A stretch of 64,000 nucleotides of DNA. It comes from Flavobacterium salilacus subsp. salilacus. Its GTDB lineage: Bacteria > Bacteroidota > Bacteroidia > Flavobacteriales > Flavobacteriaceae. The stretch covers positions 62,001-126,000 of the forward strand of contig NZ_SKBP01000002.1 of the NCBI RefSeq assembly GCF_004634195.1. The letters are read 5' to 3'. Made by a program: the position numbers and the translations under genes. Below, one piece after another: positions 41,801 to 50,649 of the stretch; the stretch's first letter is position 1, and each line of letters begins with the position of its first letter. Under the pieces are notes generated by a model. That model was given only the letters and a program-made list of their open reading frames with translations. It did not search any database and was not told where the DNA came from.

Positions 41801-42246
41801 AGTTAAAACAATCAGTACAGCTTGCCGTACACGAACAAAAAGATCCTTTGCTTATTTATAAGTTTGAAGCCTTTAACCTGTTTAAGAAAACCGTAAACGG
41901 TATTAATAAAGATGTAGTTTCGTTCCTGTTTAAAGGAGACCTGCCATCGCATAACGTTAGTAACATACAAGAAGCAAAACAGGTAAAACAAAAAGAAGAT
42001 TATAAGACCAGTAAAGAAGATGTTTTAAATACGGATGAAATGGCTGCTCAGGCTCGCGAGGTATCGCAACAAAGCCAAAGTAACAGACCACAGGTAACTG
42101 AAACCATCGTTAGAGAAACTCCTAAAATAAACCGCAATGATACCGTTACTATTAAGCATGTAATGAGTGGTAAAACGGAAAACATGAAGTTTAAGAAAGC
42201 AGAAAGTATGCTTGCAACGGGAGAATGGATTATAGTTAACGAATAA
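38884..42246 (+). CDS. secA: Preprotein translocase ATPase SecA
   Basis: The motor of the Sec translocon. The 1120-residue protein is about 220 residues longer than E. coli SecA, mainly by an N-terminal extension and an insertion before Walker A (TGEGKT at 194-199) and by an insertion in the first nucleotide-binding domain, as usual in Bacteroidota. Other motifs: [36 protein letters not shown] and [16 protein letters not shown]. The C-terminus ([17 protein letters not shown]) has no CxCx8CH zinc motif. A monocistronic gene; a terminator follows. Confidence 0.97.
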   Translation: MSLINSILKAFVGDKSEKDIKAIQPLITKIQSFEAALAALSHDELRAKTIFFKEKIKEARAEKDAKIASYLEEIEKTEDIDKREDIYASIDALEKEAYDISEKVLMDILPEAFAVVKETARRFKENTHITVTATPSDRELSATKSYVTIEGDNAVWANSWDAAGKAITWDMIHYDVQLIGGVVLHEGKIAEMQTGEGKTLVATLPLYLNALTGNGVHLVTVNDYLARRDSTWKAPLFEFHGMRVDCIDNHQPNSDARRRAYAADITYGTNNEFGFDYLRDNMAHSPDDLVQRKHNFAIVDEVDSVLIDDARTPLIISGPVPQGDRHEFNELKPKVDHLVNLQRTLLNGVLAEAKKLIREGNTKDGGFLLLRVHRGLPKSKALIKFLSEEGVKQILQKTENQYMQDNNREMHKVDEALYFVIEEKNNQVELTDNGIQFLSQDTDKEFFVLPDIGTGIANIEKQNLEKEEEAERKEELFRDFAVKSERIHTLTQLLKAYTLFEKDVEYVIENNKIMIVDEQTGRIMDGRRYSDGLHQAIEAKENVKIEAATQTFATITLQNYFRMYNKLAGMTGTAITEAGEFWEIYKLDVVEIPTNRPIARKDEHDLIYKTTREKFNAVIEDVTKLSAAGRPVLIGTTSVEISELLSRMLKMRNVAHNVLNAKLHKREAEIVAEAGKPGIVTIATNMAGRGTDIKLSKEVKDAGGLAIIGTERHDSRRVDRQLRGRAGRQGDPGSSQFYVSLEDNLMRLFGSERVAKVMDRMGLKEGEVIQHSMMTKSIERAQKKVEENNFGVRKRLLEYDDVMNAQREVVYKRRRHALRGERLKVDIANMMYDTAEEIVVSNKEINDYKNFEFEIIRYFSISAPVSEADFSKMSEKDITAKVYKAVMEAYHEKNERDASEAFPVVKNVYEDKNSQYERIVVPFTDGIKTLNVVTNLEKAYQTQGKSLIADFEKNITLAIVDEAWKKHLRKMDELKQSVQLAVHEQKDPLLIYKFEAFNLFKKTVNGINKDVVSFLFKGDLPSHNVSNIQEAKQVKQKEDYKTSKEDVLNTDEMAAQAREVSQQSQSNRPQVTETIVRETPKINRNDTVTIKHVMSGKTENMKFKKAESMLATGEWIIVNE

Positions 42247-42267
42247 ACTTTATATTGTTACGATTAT

Positions 42268-42298
42268 ACAAAATCCCCATAGTAAATGGGGATTTTGT
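42268..42298 (+). terminator. Intrinsic terminator after secA
   Basis: A 12-pair stem ACAAAATCCCCA/TGGGGATTTTGT with a seven-base loop and a T-rich tail. Confidence 0.85.
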
Positions 42299-42391
42299 AT
42301 TTATACTTTTTGATAATTTTTTGCACGATATGTTAATTAAAATTAAGTACGTGCTATTATCACTACCTTACATGAACATAAATAAAGTAAA

Positions 42392-42505
42392 ATGTCAAAA
42401 AGCCTCGACCCAAAAAAAAGCAGTAAAAAAGTCCCTTTAAAGACTGCCAAAGAGAAAAAAGAAGAAAAACGGGACAAAAAAAATAATAAAAAAGATTTTA
42501 GTTAA
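42392..42505 (+). CDS. Tiny lysine-rich protein (37 residues)
   Basis: An ATG-to-TAA frame encoding MSKSLDPKKSSKKVPLKT followed by a KEKKEEKRDKK repeat and KKDFS. About 45% of residues are Lys or Arg and the region is free of stops only in this frame. I recall similar short proteins with the VPLKTA(A/K)EK motif in Bacteroidota. It lies between the secA terminator and a hairpin at 42513. Probably nucleic-acid or ribosome associated, by composition only. Confidence 0.6.
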   Translation: MSKSLDPKKSSKKVPLKTAKEKKEEKRDKKNNKKDFS

Positions 42506-42512
42506 TCTTAAA

Positions 42513-42539
42513 AAAAGCTTCTTATACAAGGAGCTTTTA
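42513..42539 (+). terminator. Hairpin after the tiny lysine-rich gene
   Basis: Arms AAAAGCTTC/GGAGCTTTT with a loop of seven to eight bases; the T run is short, so the call is weaker. Confidence 0.6.
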
Positions 42540-42623
42540 ACATAATAGCTGCCTGCTGCTGTACAAAATTATCTTCCTTTTTTTAGTAATTTTATCCCAA
42601 TTTAAAAGCTGCTTCACCACCCT

Positions 42624-43865
42624 ATGGAATTGTATTACTCGCTATCTGTAATGATTGTTATAGCATCGTTTTTCGCTTACCTGAATGTGCGCTTCCTCAA
42701 GCTGCCCTCTACCATAGGCGTTATGATTATTGCAATGGCAGCCTCTATAGTACTGGTTACCTTTGGCAGTTCTATACCCAATATAGAAAACCGTGTTTCA
42801 GCATTACTTCATAGTTTTGATTTTACGGAAGTATTGATGGGGGCTATGCTTAACTTTATGCTTTTTGCCGGAGCCATACATATTAACCTGCGCGACCTTA
42901 ACGAACAGCGTACACCCATAATGACCTTTTCTACCGTAAGCGTTATTATATCAACTTTGGTGGTGGGTACACTGGTCTATTTTATACCCATGCCGGGGCT
43001 AGAAATACCTTATATATACTGCCTGCTCTTCGGGGCTTTAATATCGCCTACCGACCCTGTTGCGGTACTCAGCATACTTAAAGGCGCAAAAGTCAGAAAA
43101 TCGCTGGAAACAAAAATAGCAGGCGAGTCGCTTTTTAACGACGGTATGGCGGTTGTGGTATTTGCGGTAATATTACAGCTCGCCGAAAATGAAAATGCGA
43201 GCTTCAATATTTTTAATATAATATGGCTGTTTATAAAAGAAGCCGGCGGCGGTTTCGTTCTGGGTGTTATACTGGGTGTAACAGCCTCTAAAGCCATGCG
43301 AAAAATAGATGATTATAAAGTATCGGTACTCATCACGCTGGCAGTAGTTATGGGAGGCTATCTTATTGCCCATGCTTTGCATGTATCAGGACCGCTTACT
43401 ATGGTATTTGCCGGTCTTATTATTGGTAATTTCAACAGAAAGTCTTCGAATATGTCTTCTACTACCAAAGATTACTTAGATAAATTTTGGGAATTGAATG
43501 ATGAAATATTAAATGCTATTCTTTTCCTTTTCATAGGACTCGACCTTTTGCTGATACCCGACCTTAATGCCTACTGGATTCCCGGTATTGCCAGTATTGT
43601 AATAGTACTTGCTTCCCGCTTTATTTCGATATGGCTTCCCGGAAAATTTATTAAGCTGAAAGAACGGTTTGGTCCCGGCACCATTAAAATACTGGTTTGG
43701 GGTGGCTTGCGTGGCGGGGTATCTATCGCACTGGCATTATCTATAGCCGATAGTCCTTATACTAAAACTATTGTAGCGATAACCTATTTTGTAGTAGTGT
43801 TTTCTATTATTGTACAGGGACTTACCATAGGCAGGGTTGCCAACAAAGTATTGGAAACTAAATAA
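42624..43865 (+). CDS. Na+/H+ antiporter (NhaP/CPA1-like)
   Basis: A 413-residue inner-membrane protein with about 12 hydrophobic segments that exchanges Na+ (or K+) for protons. CPA1 motifs are seen: SPTDPVAVLSIL near residue 140, SLFNDGMAVVVF (ND pair) near 170, and the GLRGGVSIALALS motif near 370. There is no C-terminal regulatory domain. TAATTTTA (42587-42594) is a near -7 box. Its stop overlaps the convergent FAD-oxidase stop by eight bases. Confidence 0.9.
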   Translation: MELYYSLSVMIVIASFFAYLNVRFLKLPSTIGVMIIAMAASIVLVTFGSSIPNIENRVSALLHSFDFTEVLMGAMLNFMLFAGAIHINLRDLNEQRTPIMTFSTVSVIISTLVVGTLVYFIPMPGLEIPYIYCLLFGALISPTDPVAVLSILKGAKVRKSLETKIAGESLFNDGMAVVVFAVILQLAENENASFNIFNIIWLFIKEAGGGFVLGVILGVTASKAMRKIDDYKVSVLITLAVVMGGYLIAHALHVSGPLTMVFAGLIIGNFNRKSSNMSSTTKDYLDKFWELNDEILNAILFLFIGLDLLLIPDLNAYWIPGIASIVIVLASRFISIWLPGKFIKLKERFGPGTIKILVWGGLRGGVSIALALSIADSPYTKTIVAITYFVVVFSIIVQGLTIGRVANKVLETK

Positions 43866-45267
43866 CATCTGGCAATATCTTCCCAGGGTTCAAAATATTA
43901 TTAGGGTCAAATATTCCTTTTATGGCTTTCATCAAGCCGAGCTGCTTTTTATCAAAAGCGATATCCATATAATTTTTCTGTACATAGCCTATACCGTGCT
44001 CGCCCGAAAGCGTTCCTTTTAGCGATACTGTTAGTTCAAATATTTCCCTGATACCTTTAGGCACTTCATTTTTCCAATTATCATCACTCATATCACCTTT
44101 AATGATGTTTACATGCAGGTTACCATCGCCCGCGTGCCCATAGCAAACTGACTTAAAGCCGTATTTCTCCCCTATTGCTTTTACACCTTTTAAAAGTGTG
44201 GGGAGTTCATAACGGGGTACTACGGTATCTTCCTCTTTATATATTGAGTTCGATTTTACCGCTTCGGCTACCGTTCGGCGCAACTTCCATAAGGCATTCT
44301 TCTGCTCTTCGGTATCAGCATAGAGTACTTCATCAATATCGAATTGCTCCATTACATTCATTATTTTTTCCGCTTCCGCAAATAATATATCAGGGTAGTT
44401 ACCATCTACTTCTATCAGCAGGTGTGCCTGTACTTCGTCTTTAACATTCAGATTTACATTATCCAGAAATCGTAACCCCCAGTCAATGGCATCGCGTTCC
44501 ATAAACTCCAGCGCACTGGGCACTACCCCTGCCCTGAATATAGCTGCCACTGCTTCGCAAGCCTGCTCGGCTTTAAAGAAGGGAACAAGCATCAGCACAT
44601 TATGCGTATTTTTAGGGAGCAACTTCATCACAATTTGGGTTATAATGCCCAATGTGCCCTCACTTCCTACCATAAGCTGCGTAAGGTTATAACCTGTCGA
44701 ATTTTTCAATGTATTAGCCCCTGTCCGGATAATTTCGCCTGTGGGCAAAACCACTTCAAGATTCAGTACATAATCTTTAGTAACACCATATTTTACCGCT
44801 CTTGCCCCGCCTGCATTTTCGGCAACGTTACCGCCTATGGTACAACTCCCCCTGCTACTGGGATCGGGCGGATAAAACAGCCCCTTTTCCAAAGCCGCTT
44901 CCTGAAACTGCTGCGTTATTGCGGCAGGACCCAATATAGCCTGTAGATTTTTTTCGTCAATAGTTATACTGTTTAATCGTTCCGTAGAAAGTCCTATACC
45001 TCCATAAATACTTAATGCGCCACCGCTAAGCCCTGTACGCCCCCCTATGGGTACTACAGGAATTTTGTAGATATTGGCAAGTTTCATTATCTCCGAAATT
45101 TCCTGTGCATTGGCAGGCTTTACCACTACAGATGGCGGAAAGTTATAATCTTCAGTTTCGTCATGCCCGTAGTGTGTGCGGGTTGCTGTATCTGAAAAAA
45201 GAAATGACTGCCCAACTATGTTTTCAAGTTGTGCAATCATTTGCTGTGGTAGTGTTGTAGTATCCAT
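43858..45267 (-). CDS. FAD-linked oxidase (GlcD/D-lactate dehydrogenase type)
   Basis: A 469-residue flavoprotein of the vanillyl-alcohol-oxidase superfamily. The FAD domain (about 35-215) has VVKPANAQEISEIMKLAN, VPIGGRTGLSGG, STERLNSI and PPDPSSRGSCTIGGNVAENAGG (split at 131-152). The C-terminal FAD-oxidase domain ends with YGHAGDGNLHVNI, LSGEHGIGYVQ and DPNNILNPGKILP, all typical for GlcD and D-lactate or D-2-hydroxyglutarate dehydrogenases. The exact 2-hydroxy acid is unknown. A -7 box lies at 45308-45301. Confidence 0.92.
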   Translation of the reverse strand: MDTTTLPQQMIAQLENIVGQSFLFSDTATRTHYGHDETEDYNFPPSVVVKPANAQEISEIMKLANIYKIPVVPIGGRTGLSGGALSIYGGIGLSTERLNSITIDEKNLQAILGPAAITQQFQEAALEKGLFYPPDPSSRGSCTIGGNVAENAGGARAVKYGVTKDYVLNLEVVLPTGEIIRTGANTLKNSTGYNLTQLMVGSEGTLGIITQIVMKLLPKNTHNVLMLVPFFKAEQACEAVAAIFRAGVVPSALEFMERDAIDWGLRFLDNVNLNVKDEVQAHLLIEVDGNYPDILFAEAEKIMNVMEQFDIDEVLYADTEEQKNALWKLRRTVAEAVKSNSIYKEEDTVVPRYELPTLLKGVKAIGEKYGFKSVCYGHAGDGNLHVNIIKGDMSDDNWKNEVPKGIREIFELTVSLKGTLSGEHGIGYVQKNYMDIAFDKKQLGLMKAIKGIFDPNNILNPGKILPDVI

Positions 45268-45300
45268 AGTATTTTATAAAACTGCATTGCTGCCGAATTT

Positions 45301-45308
45301 CAAAAATA
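45301..45308 (-). promoter_or_regulatory. -7 box of the FAD-oxidase promoter
   Basis: The minus strand reads TATTTTTG, perfect for TAnnTTTG, 33 bases before the ATG at 45267. Confidence 0.5.
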
Positions 45309-45337
45309 CTATAATTTGCAGTAACGTTTTTTAAGCT

Positions 45338-45772
45338 TTAATAATTAATTTTTTTCTTTTTGCCCGTAATAAGTCTGTCAACCGAAAAACGACCACTGCC
45401 AATTATCAGTAATAGCACATATATGGCAAGATAAAGTCCGGGCAACTCTTTATTGCTAAAGTTGTCCTCGCTGTGTATTACAAATACGGCAATAAACATA
45501 GTTATGATAAGGGGGATGGCTGCCAGCCTTGTGGCAAAACCCATCAGAATAAGGAAAGAGCAAATAAGTTCGGCAAAAACAGTAAGTATAAGCGAGGCTT
45601 GCGCGCCTACACCCAAAGGATCTACAAACTTAACAGGACCGCTTTCCATAAGCATATCCAGTTTTTGCAAACCATGTGTTATCATAAAACATCCTACCGT
45701 AATACGCAATAAAAGAATTGTGAAATCATACAAATTCTGATTGTACGAAGTATTAAAGAGTCTCATCATCAT
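45338..45772 (-). CDS. DoxX family membrane protein
   Basis: A 144-residue integral membrane protein with four hydrophobic segments (about 17-35, 62-80, 84-102, 112-130). The segment LLLRITVGCFMITHGLQKLD is the DoxX signature. DoxX-like proteins are often part of thiosulfate oxidation or redox-linked membrane complexes, but in Flavobacteria the role is undefined. It lies upstream of the FAD-oxidase with a 70-base gap, which holds that gene's own promoter box. Confidence 0.85.
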   Translation of the reverse strand: MMMRLFNTSYNQNLYDFTILLLRITVGCFMITHGLQKLDMLMESGPVKFVDPLGVGAQASLILTVFAELICSFLILMGFATRLAAIPLIITMFIAVFVIHSEDNFSNKELPGLYLAIYVLLLIIGSGRFSVDRLITGKKKKINY

Positions 45773-46061
45773 TGTCCTGAAAATTGGATGTTGACAATAG
45801 ATGATAAATAAGTAATTCTTGCGGAATTTACTTTAAAATTAAGATGTGAATGCTCCGGGGGTAAAGACCATTGTAGTGTAATCATAATGTAAGGTGTTTT
45901 TTTATATTTTTTAGGATTTAGTTTAGGTACGTAAAGTTACACAAAACACAATTAACGAGCAGTTAAAATAACGTAAAGTGTTAATTAATTATTAAATTTT
46001 TAAAAATAAATAATTTTATCGCGCTTTACACAAACAATTGATTGCAAAAATATCCGAAAAA

Positions 46062-46973
46062 TCAATAATTATGCAATAACCAGTACCAAAATGCAAGGGT
46101 AAGGAATGATAAAGGTATCCCTACTCCTATCATCATACCCGAAAGGCGGGGTTTTAAACCGTGCGAAGAGGCAAGTATCGATGCAGTTATCATGGGTGCC
46201 ATAGCAGCTTCCATGACAGAAACTTCGGTTTCTATTCCCTGCCCTTTTAATACTAACTTATATAAGATGAAGAAAAAGGCAGGCATAATCATCAGCTTGA
46301 AAAACAAACCGATTGCAAGAAAATTCCAATGCTTGCTTTTAACATCTATTTTCAGTTGCATACCTACTGCTACCAGTGCTACAGGGGTAACCGTACTGCC
46401 AAGCCTTAGCAGTACCGACTGTACAGCTTCAATAAAATCAAAGTTAAAAACATTCATACATGCCCCTGCAAAAAAGGCGACAAAGGGAGGGAAAAGTATT
46501 ATTTTCTTTGCTATTGATGCAGTGCTTGTTACTCCTCTGGAATAGGCTGTGGCTACAATAATACCCAAAGTAGCCATTACCACAAATGTACCGGGCTGAT
46601 CGACTATAATAGCTGTTTCCAGTCCTTCTTTTCCGTATAATGCCTCTATAACAGGAAAGCCTACAAAGGCAGTGTTCCCCAATCCTCCCGTAAGGATAAG
46701 GCAGCCCGTAAGTTTGCGCGACCATCCGAAAATTTTACTCAGCGTGATAAAAAATACTAAAGCAAGCGCAAAGCTAAGCCATGCTACTCCCAAAGGATAT
46801 AACAGTTTTATACTAACAGCTATTTTAGGAATGTAATATAATGCTAAACCCGGCAATGATATATAAATAACAAATTGATTGAGCGCCACATAAGCATTAG
46901 GCGGAAACGCCTTTACCCGCTGTAAACCCACACCGGCAAGCATACAAACAAATATGAGAATAATACTGTCCAA
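46062..46973 (-). CDS. AEC-family transporter (auxin efflux carrier type)
   Basis: A 303-residue membrane protein with ten hydrophobic segments in two five-helix halves. The motifs GLGNTAFVGFPVIEALYG near residue 95 and FILY/APMITASI near 245 fit AEC transporters, which usually export organic acids such as malate. Substrate unknown. The start is a TTG at 46973, which places the first membrane segment (DSIILIFVCMLAGVGLQ) in the usual position; a perfect -7 box is at 47004-46997. It is divergent from the Rrf2 regulator. Confidence 0.85.
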   Translation of the reverse strand: MDSIILIFVCMLAGVGLQRVKAFPPNAYVALNQFVIYISLPGLALYYIPKIAVSIKLLYPLGVAWLSFALALVFFITLSKIFGWSRKLTGCLILTGGLGNTAFVGFPVIEALYGKEGLETAIIVDQPGTFVVMATLGIIVATAYSRGVTSTASIAKKIILFPPFVAFFAGACMNVFNFDFIEAVQSVLLRLGSTVTPVALVAVGMQLKIDVKSKHWNFLAIGLFFKLMIMPAFFFILYKLVLKGQGIETEVSVMEAAMAPMITASILASSHGLKPRLSGMMIGVGIPLSFLTLAFWYWLLHNY

Positions 46974-46996
46974 CTGATTTTATTACAAATTGCAGC

Positions 46997-47004
46997 CAAA
47001 TTTA
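46997..47004 (-). promoter_or_regulatory. -7 box of the AEC transporter promoter
   Basis: The minus strand reads TAAATTTG, a perfect match, 23 bases before the TTG start. Confidence 0.5.
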
Positions 47005-47068
47005 CAGTTATTACGCAACACCATACAGAAAAATATAACAAAATAGGGAGCTATTTAATAAAACCCTT

Positions 47069-47076
47069 TATTTTTG
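47069..47076 (+). promoter_or_regulatory. -7 box of the Rrf2 gene promoter
   Basis: TATTTTTG, perfect for TAnnTTTG, 24 bases before the ATG at 47101. Confidence 0.5.
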
Positions 47077-47100
47077 TAATGCAAAGTTCAATAAATTAAA

Positions 47101-47508
47101 ATGATATCAGGTAAGTTCGCCATTACACTCCATATTCTTACGCTTTTGTCAAAATTTCCCGAAGAATATCTTTCATCGGATTTTTTGGCATCCAGTATGA
47201 ATATTAACCCTGTATTGGTGCGAAAAGAAATTGCTAACCTGAAGAAACATAATATTGTAGAAAGCCGCGAGGGTAAATACGGAGGTTCGAAACTTTGTAT
47301 AGGCTCTGATACCATTACGCTCGATGATATTTTTAAAATAACTTTTGAAACTGTTTCGCTTGGTTACTGCAAAAAAGACCCGAACCCCGAATGCCCCGTA
47401 GGCAAAAAAATAAATGAAAACCTCGACAAGCTATATACCGATATTAATAATAATATTAGCGACAAACTTTGCCAAATATCCTTAATGGAATTTACTGAGG
47501 AATTTTAG
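47101..47508 (+). CDS. Rrf2 family transcriptional regulator
   Basis: A 135-residue DNA-binding protein with an N-terminal winged helix (FAITLHILTLLSKFPEEYLS then INPVLVRKEIANLKK, HNIVESREGKYGGSKL). Four cysteines are present (C66, C90, C98, C124); the pair C90-x7-C98 could bind an Fe-S cluster or sense oxidants, but the three-cysteine IscR pattern is not complete. It lies divergent from the AEC transporter with about 130 bases between, so it may control that gene. Confidence 0.88.
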   Translation: MISGKFAITLHILTLLSKFPEEYLSSDFLASSMNINPVLVRKEIANLKKHNIVESREGKYGGSKLCIGSDTITLDDIFKITFETVSLGYCKKDPNPECPVGKKINENLDKLYTDINNNISDKLCQISLMEFTEEF

Positions 47509-47554
47509 CAATCCCAATCAAAATGCCTATTTTTACTGTACTTAAAGTAATACA

Positions 47555-48640
47555 GTGGATAAACCCAAACACCATACCGCCCTGCATGAAAAGGATGGCA
47601 TAAGCCAGCCCGAGAATATTAGTGCGGCATCTATAGCAAATATTACACAGTTAAGAAAAAAGCAACCTTCTGCTGATGAATTGGTTAAAGGCATTCTTGA
47701 TGGTAACAAAACCGCATTGAGCAGAGCTATAACTTTAGTAGAAAGCACCAACCCTGCCCATCTTGAAAAAGCAATGGCGGTAATAAACCAATGCCTTCCC
47801 CATGCCAACAAATCAGTACGCATAGGTATTACCGGCGTGCCGGGGGTTGGTAAAAGTACCTTTATAGAAGCTTTTGGTAAACACCTTACAGGTTTGGGGC
47901 GCAAAGTAGCCGTACTGGCTGTTGACCCCAGCAGCTCTATGTCGCATGGCAGCATATTGGGCGATAAAACCCGAATGGAAGAACTGGTAAAAGATGAAAA
48001 TGCCTATATCCGTCCTTCAGCATCGGGCGATACATTGGGTGGTGTGGCTCGCAAAACACGCGAAGCCATCATACTCTGCGAAGCCTGTGGCTTTGATACC
48101 ATAATAATTGAAACGGTTGGTGTAGGACAAAGTGAAACCGCCGTGCATAGTATGGTCGATTTTTTCCTGTTGCTTAAAATAGCGGGTGCAGGTGATGAAC
48201 TACAGGGTATTAAACGCGGTATTATGGAAATGGCAGACCTGATAGTTATTAATAAAGCTGACGGCGATAATATCAAAAAAGCAAAACTTGCCAAAACAGA
48301 GTTTAACCGTGCGTTGCATTTATTTCCTGCTAAAAATTCAGGTTGGCAACCTAAGGTTACTACTTGCAGTGCTATTACTCATGATGGTATAGCCGATGTG
48401 TGGCAAGTAGTAAACGATTATTTTGAAATGGCTAAAGGCAATCGTTATTTTGAAGCAAAACGCACCGACCAAAACCGCTACTGGCTTACCGAAACAATTA
48501 ACGAACAACTGAAAGCCAACTTTTATGCCCGTGAGGATATTGCTGTTCTACTGGAACACTATAAAAAAGCAGTACAAAACAACGAACTTTCGCCGTTTGC
48601 AGCAGCACAATTTTTATTGGAGAAATATTTTGAGAAGTGA
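47555..48640 (+). CDS. meaB: Methylmalonyl-CoA mutase-associated GTPase MeaB
   Basis: A 361-residue G3E-family GTPase that protects and reactivates methylmalonyl-CoA mutase and gates cofactor loading. Motifs: P-loop GVPGVGKST (about 92-100), DPSSSMSHGSILGDKTRM, VETVGVGQSE (Walker B region) and NKADGDN. Start is GTG at 47555, after a near -7 box (TATTTTTA at 47528-47535); no in-frame ATG occurs before residue 71. The mutase genes are not in the window. The adenosyltransferase at 37831 belongs to the same pathway. Confidence 0.93.
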   Translation: MDKPKHHTALHEKDGISQPENISAASIANITQLRKKQPSADELVKGILDGNKTALSRAITLVESTNPAHLEKAMAVINQCLPHANKSVRIGITGVPGVGKSTFIEAFGKHLTGLGRKVAVLAVDPSSSMSHGSILGDKTRMEELVKDENAYIRPSASGDTLGGVARKTREAIILCEACGFDTIIIETVGVGQSETAVHSMVDFFLLLKIAGAGDELQGIKRGIMEMADLIVINKADGDNIKKAKLAKTEFNRALHLFPAKNSGWQPKVTTCSAITHDGIADVWQVVNDYFEMAKGNRYFEAKRTDQNRYWLTETINEQLKANFYAREDIAVLLEHYKKAVQNNELSPFAAAQFLLEKYFEK

Positions 48641-48647
48641 ATCTTCA

Positions 48648-48729
48648 TCATTCTGAATGTAGCATAGCGGAATGAAGAATCTAAAGCCAGTAAGAGATTC
48701 TTCACTGCATTTCATTCCGTTCAGAATGA
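48648..48729. repeat. Imperfect inverted repeat (about 82 bases)
   Basis: Arms TCATTCTGAA...GAAGAATCT (48648-48682) and AGATTCTTC...TTCAGAATGA (48695-48729) are reverse complements apart from a few mismatches around GGAATG/CATTCC. This palindromic element resembles a common intergenic repeat of Flavobacteria. It starts eight bases after the meaB stop and could fold into a long hairpin. Confidence 0.8.
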
Positions 48730-48730
48730 C

Positions 48731-48757
48731 AAACTGAATACTGTCACTATAAACTGT
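48731..48757. repeat. ACTGAATACTG-type dispersed repeat
   Basis: AACTGAATACTGTCACTATAA is related to GACTGAATACTGCGACTGTAA at 36881. It runs up to the stop codon of the acidic gene at 48758. Confidence 0.6.
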
Positions 48758-48988
48758 TTACTGCTTCTCGTAGCGCTCCATTTCGCGGTCATAAAAAGCA
48801 TTTGCCTGCTCTATCAACTTTTCCATTTCGGTTTCCAACTCATTCTCGTCAAGGTCTTCCGCTTCTTCCATAATCTCTACCTCATCATCTTTAAGATTGA
48901 TTATAAAACGAGGATAATCTAAATGAATGATGAATATATCTTCAGGGTGGTCAGTATTGTCGGCAAGTACAAATTTTGGTAATTCCAT
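48758..48988 (-). CDS. Small acidic conserved protein
   Basis: A 76-residue very acidic protein (MELPKFVLADNTDHPEDIFI, then a DEVEIMEEAEDLDENELETE stretch, ending YDREMERYEKQ). No signal peptide or membrane segment. I recall similar short proteins in Flavobacteriaceae but no function. It is 50 bases downstream of the MATE gene on the same strand, perhaps independent or read first in the transcript, since the MATE gene lies upstream in transcription order. Confidence 0.7.
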   Translation of the reverse strand: MELPKFVLADNTDHPEDIFIIHLDYPRFIINLKDDEVEIMEEAEDLDENELETEMEKLIEQANAFYDREMERYEKQ

Positions 48989-49038
48989 ATCAGTCGTAAA
49001 GTTTGAACGTCTAAAGTCATAAAGTCAGTTTTCTGAAA

Positions 49039-50415
49039 TTATTTCCCGAGACGAATAAGTTTCTTTGTTAAATAATTAAAGCGAATATACAAAAATAATG
49101 CTGCGGCTGTAAGCCCTGCCAGCAAGCCTATCCATATTCCCGTTGCTTCCAGCGAGGTATATAACCCTAAATATAATGATATAGGAAAACCGATAACCCA
49201 ATAGGATATAAAGGTTATTACAGTTGGTATTTTTACATCCTGTAAACCGCGCAATGCCCCAAGCACTACTACCTGTATGCCATCGGAAATTTGAAACACC
49301 GCAGCCACAATCAATAGTTGTGCTGCAATATTTATAACTACCGTGTTTTCGGCAAGCAATGCATCATCCGTCATGTTCAGGAAAAACTGGGGCAGATAGT
49401 TGTGAAAAATTATAAACAAGGCTGCAAATACTATTTCCAGCAATACTGCCAACAGGAAAATAGAACGTGCTACGAGCAGTAATTTTTTATAATCTTTCAG
49501 TCCTTTTTGATTTCCCACACGTATCATAGAGGCTACACTTAGCCCCATGGCAAACATAAATGTCATCGAAGCAAGACTCAAGGCTATTTGGTTGGCTGCC
49601 TGACTTGATTTACCAATAGAGCCTGATAGCCATACCGCCATAGTAAACAAAGCTACTTCAAAAAACATTTGCATGGACGAGGGTATCCCCAATGCAGTGA
49701 TTCTTCGGAGCATTGATTTTTTAATTTCGCTGAAGCTGAAATTGGTAAAATATATTTTTAACTGCTCGTTTTTAGCCAATATATAGTGGATGTACACTAC
49801 CATGAATATTCTGGAAATTACCGTACCCAAAGCAGCACCTACAATACCCATTTCGGGGAAAATCCATATACCATATATCAACAGGTAGTTTACTACTATA
49901 TTAATAACATTCGATATAATTACTGCATACATGGCATATTTGGTAAGCGACAAACCGTCGGCAAACTGCTTATATCCCTGAAATATAACCATTGGCAGTA
50001 ATGAAAACGCAACCCAGTCAATATAAGGTGCAGCAAGTGTTACCACCTCTTCGGGCTGGCTCATAAGGTGCATTAATGGTTTGGAAAAACACACTATTGC
50101 AAATAAAAAAACGCCGAGTATAGTGCACAAAAACAACCCATGATGAAAAACAGTGCGTACTTTAGCAACATTTTTTTCGGCATCATACTGTGCTACTATA
50201 GGTGTAATAGCGGTAGAAAAACCAATACCTACGGACATGGCTATAAATACCATACTGTTACCTAACGAAGCTGCTGCCAGCTCTGCTGCACCAAGCTTGC
50301 CCACCATAATATTGTCTATAATACCCGTTATGGTATGCCCCAGCATACCCAATATTACAGGCCAGGCAAGGAGGATATTGTATCGGAATTCTTTTGTATA
50401 AGCGGATAGTTTCAC
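49039..50415 (-). CDS. MATE family multidrug efflux transporter
   Basis: A 458-residue inner-membrane antiporter with 12 hydrophobic segments, exporting cationic drugs or metabolites against Na+ or H+. N-terminal half: LLAWPVILGMLGHTITGIID then AASLGNSMVF; the second half repeats the fold (GIPSSMQMFFEVALFTMAVW). The longest frame begins at 50478, but a perfect -7 box lies at 50442-50435, so the GTG at 50415 (protein starting VKLSAYTKEFRY) is chosen; this length fits the family. Confidence 0.9.
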   Translation of the reverse strand: MKLSAYTKEFRYNILLAWPVILGMLGHTITGIIDNIMVGKLGAAELAAASLGNSMVFIAMSVGIGFSTAITPIVAQYDAEKNVAKVRTVFHHGLFLCTILGVFLFAIVCFSKPLMHLMSQPEEVVTLAAPYIDWVAFSLLPMVIFQGYKQFADGLSLTKYAMYAVIISNVINIVVNYLLIYGIWIFPEMGIVGAALGTVISRIFMVVYIHYILAKNEQLKIYFTNFSFSEIKKSMLRRITALGIPSSMQMFFEVALFTMAVWLSGSIGKSSQAANQIALSLASMTFMFAMGLSVASMIRVGNQKGLKDYKKLLLVARSIFLLAVLLEIVFAALFIIFHNYLPQFFLNMTDDALLAENTVVINIAAQLLIVAAVFQISDGIQVVVLGALRGLQDVKIPTVITFISYWVIGFPISLYLGLYTSLEATGIWIGLLAGLTAAALFLYIRFNYLTKKLIRLGK

Positions 50416-50434
50416 TATTCCTGAATTTTTTTGG

Positions 50435-50442
50435 CAAATGTA
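50435..50442 (-). promoter_or_regulatory. -7 box of the MATE promoter
   Basis: The minus strand reads TACATTTG, perfect for TAnnTTTG, 20 bases before the GTG at 50415. Confidence 0.5.
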
Positions 50443-50616
50443 AGCAGAAGAAACGAATGGCATGGGTGGTGCAAACATAAATAATTGTAAATATCAAAAT
50501 GCCTTGAATATCTTGCTTGACAGAGAAAAACTACAATACGCTGGTTAACAAATTGTAAACTCTGTTATAAAAGCCAATCTTTACAAAAGGCTGCCTTATT
50601 ATTGGTGCAGGTTTTT

Positions 50617-50624
50617 TATTTTTG
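50617..50624 (+). promoter_or_regulatory. -7 box of the receiver-like gene
   Basis: TATTTTTG is perfect for TAnnTTTG, 25 bases before the ATG at 50650. Confidence 0.5.
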
Positions 50625-50649
50625 TTGTAACATCACATCCTAGAAAAAA

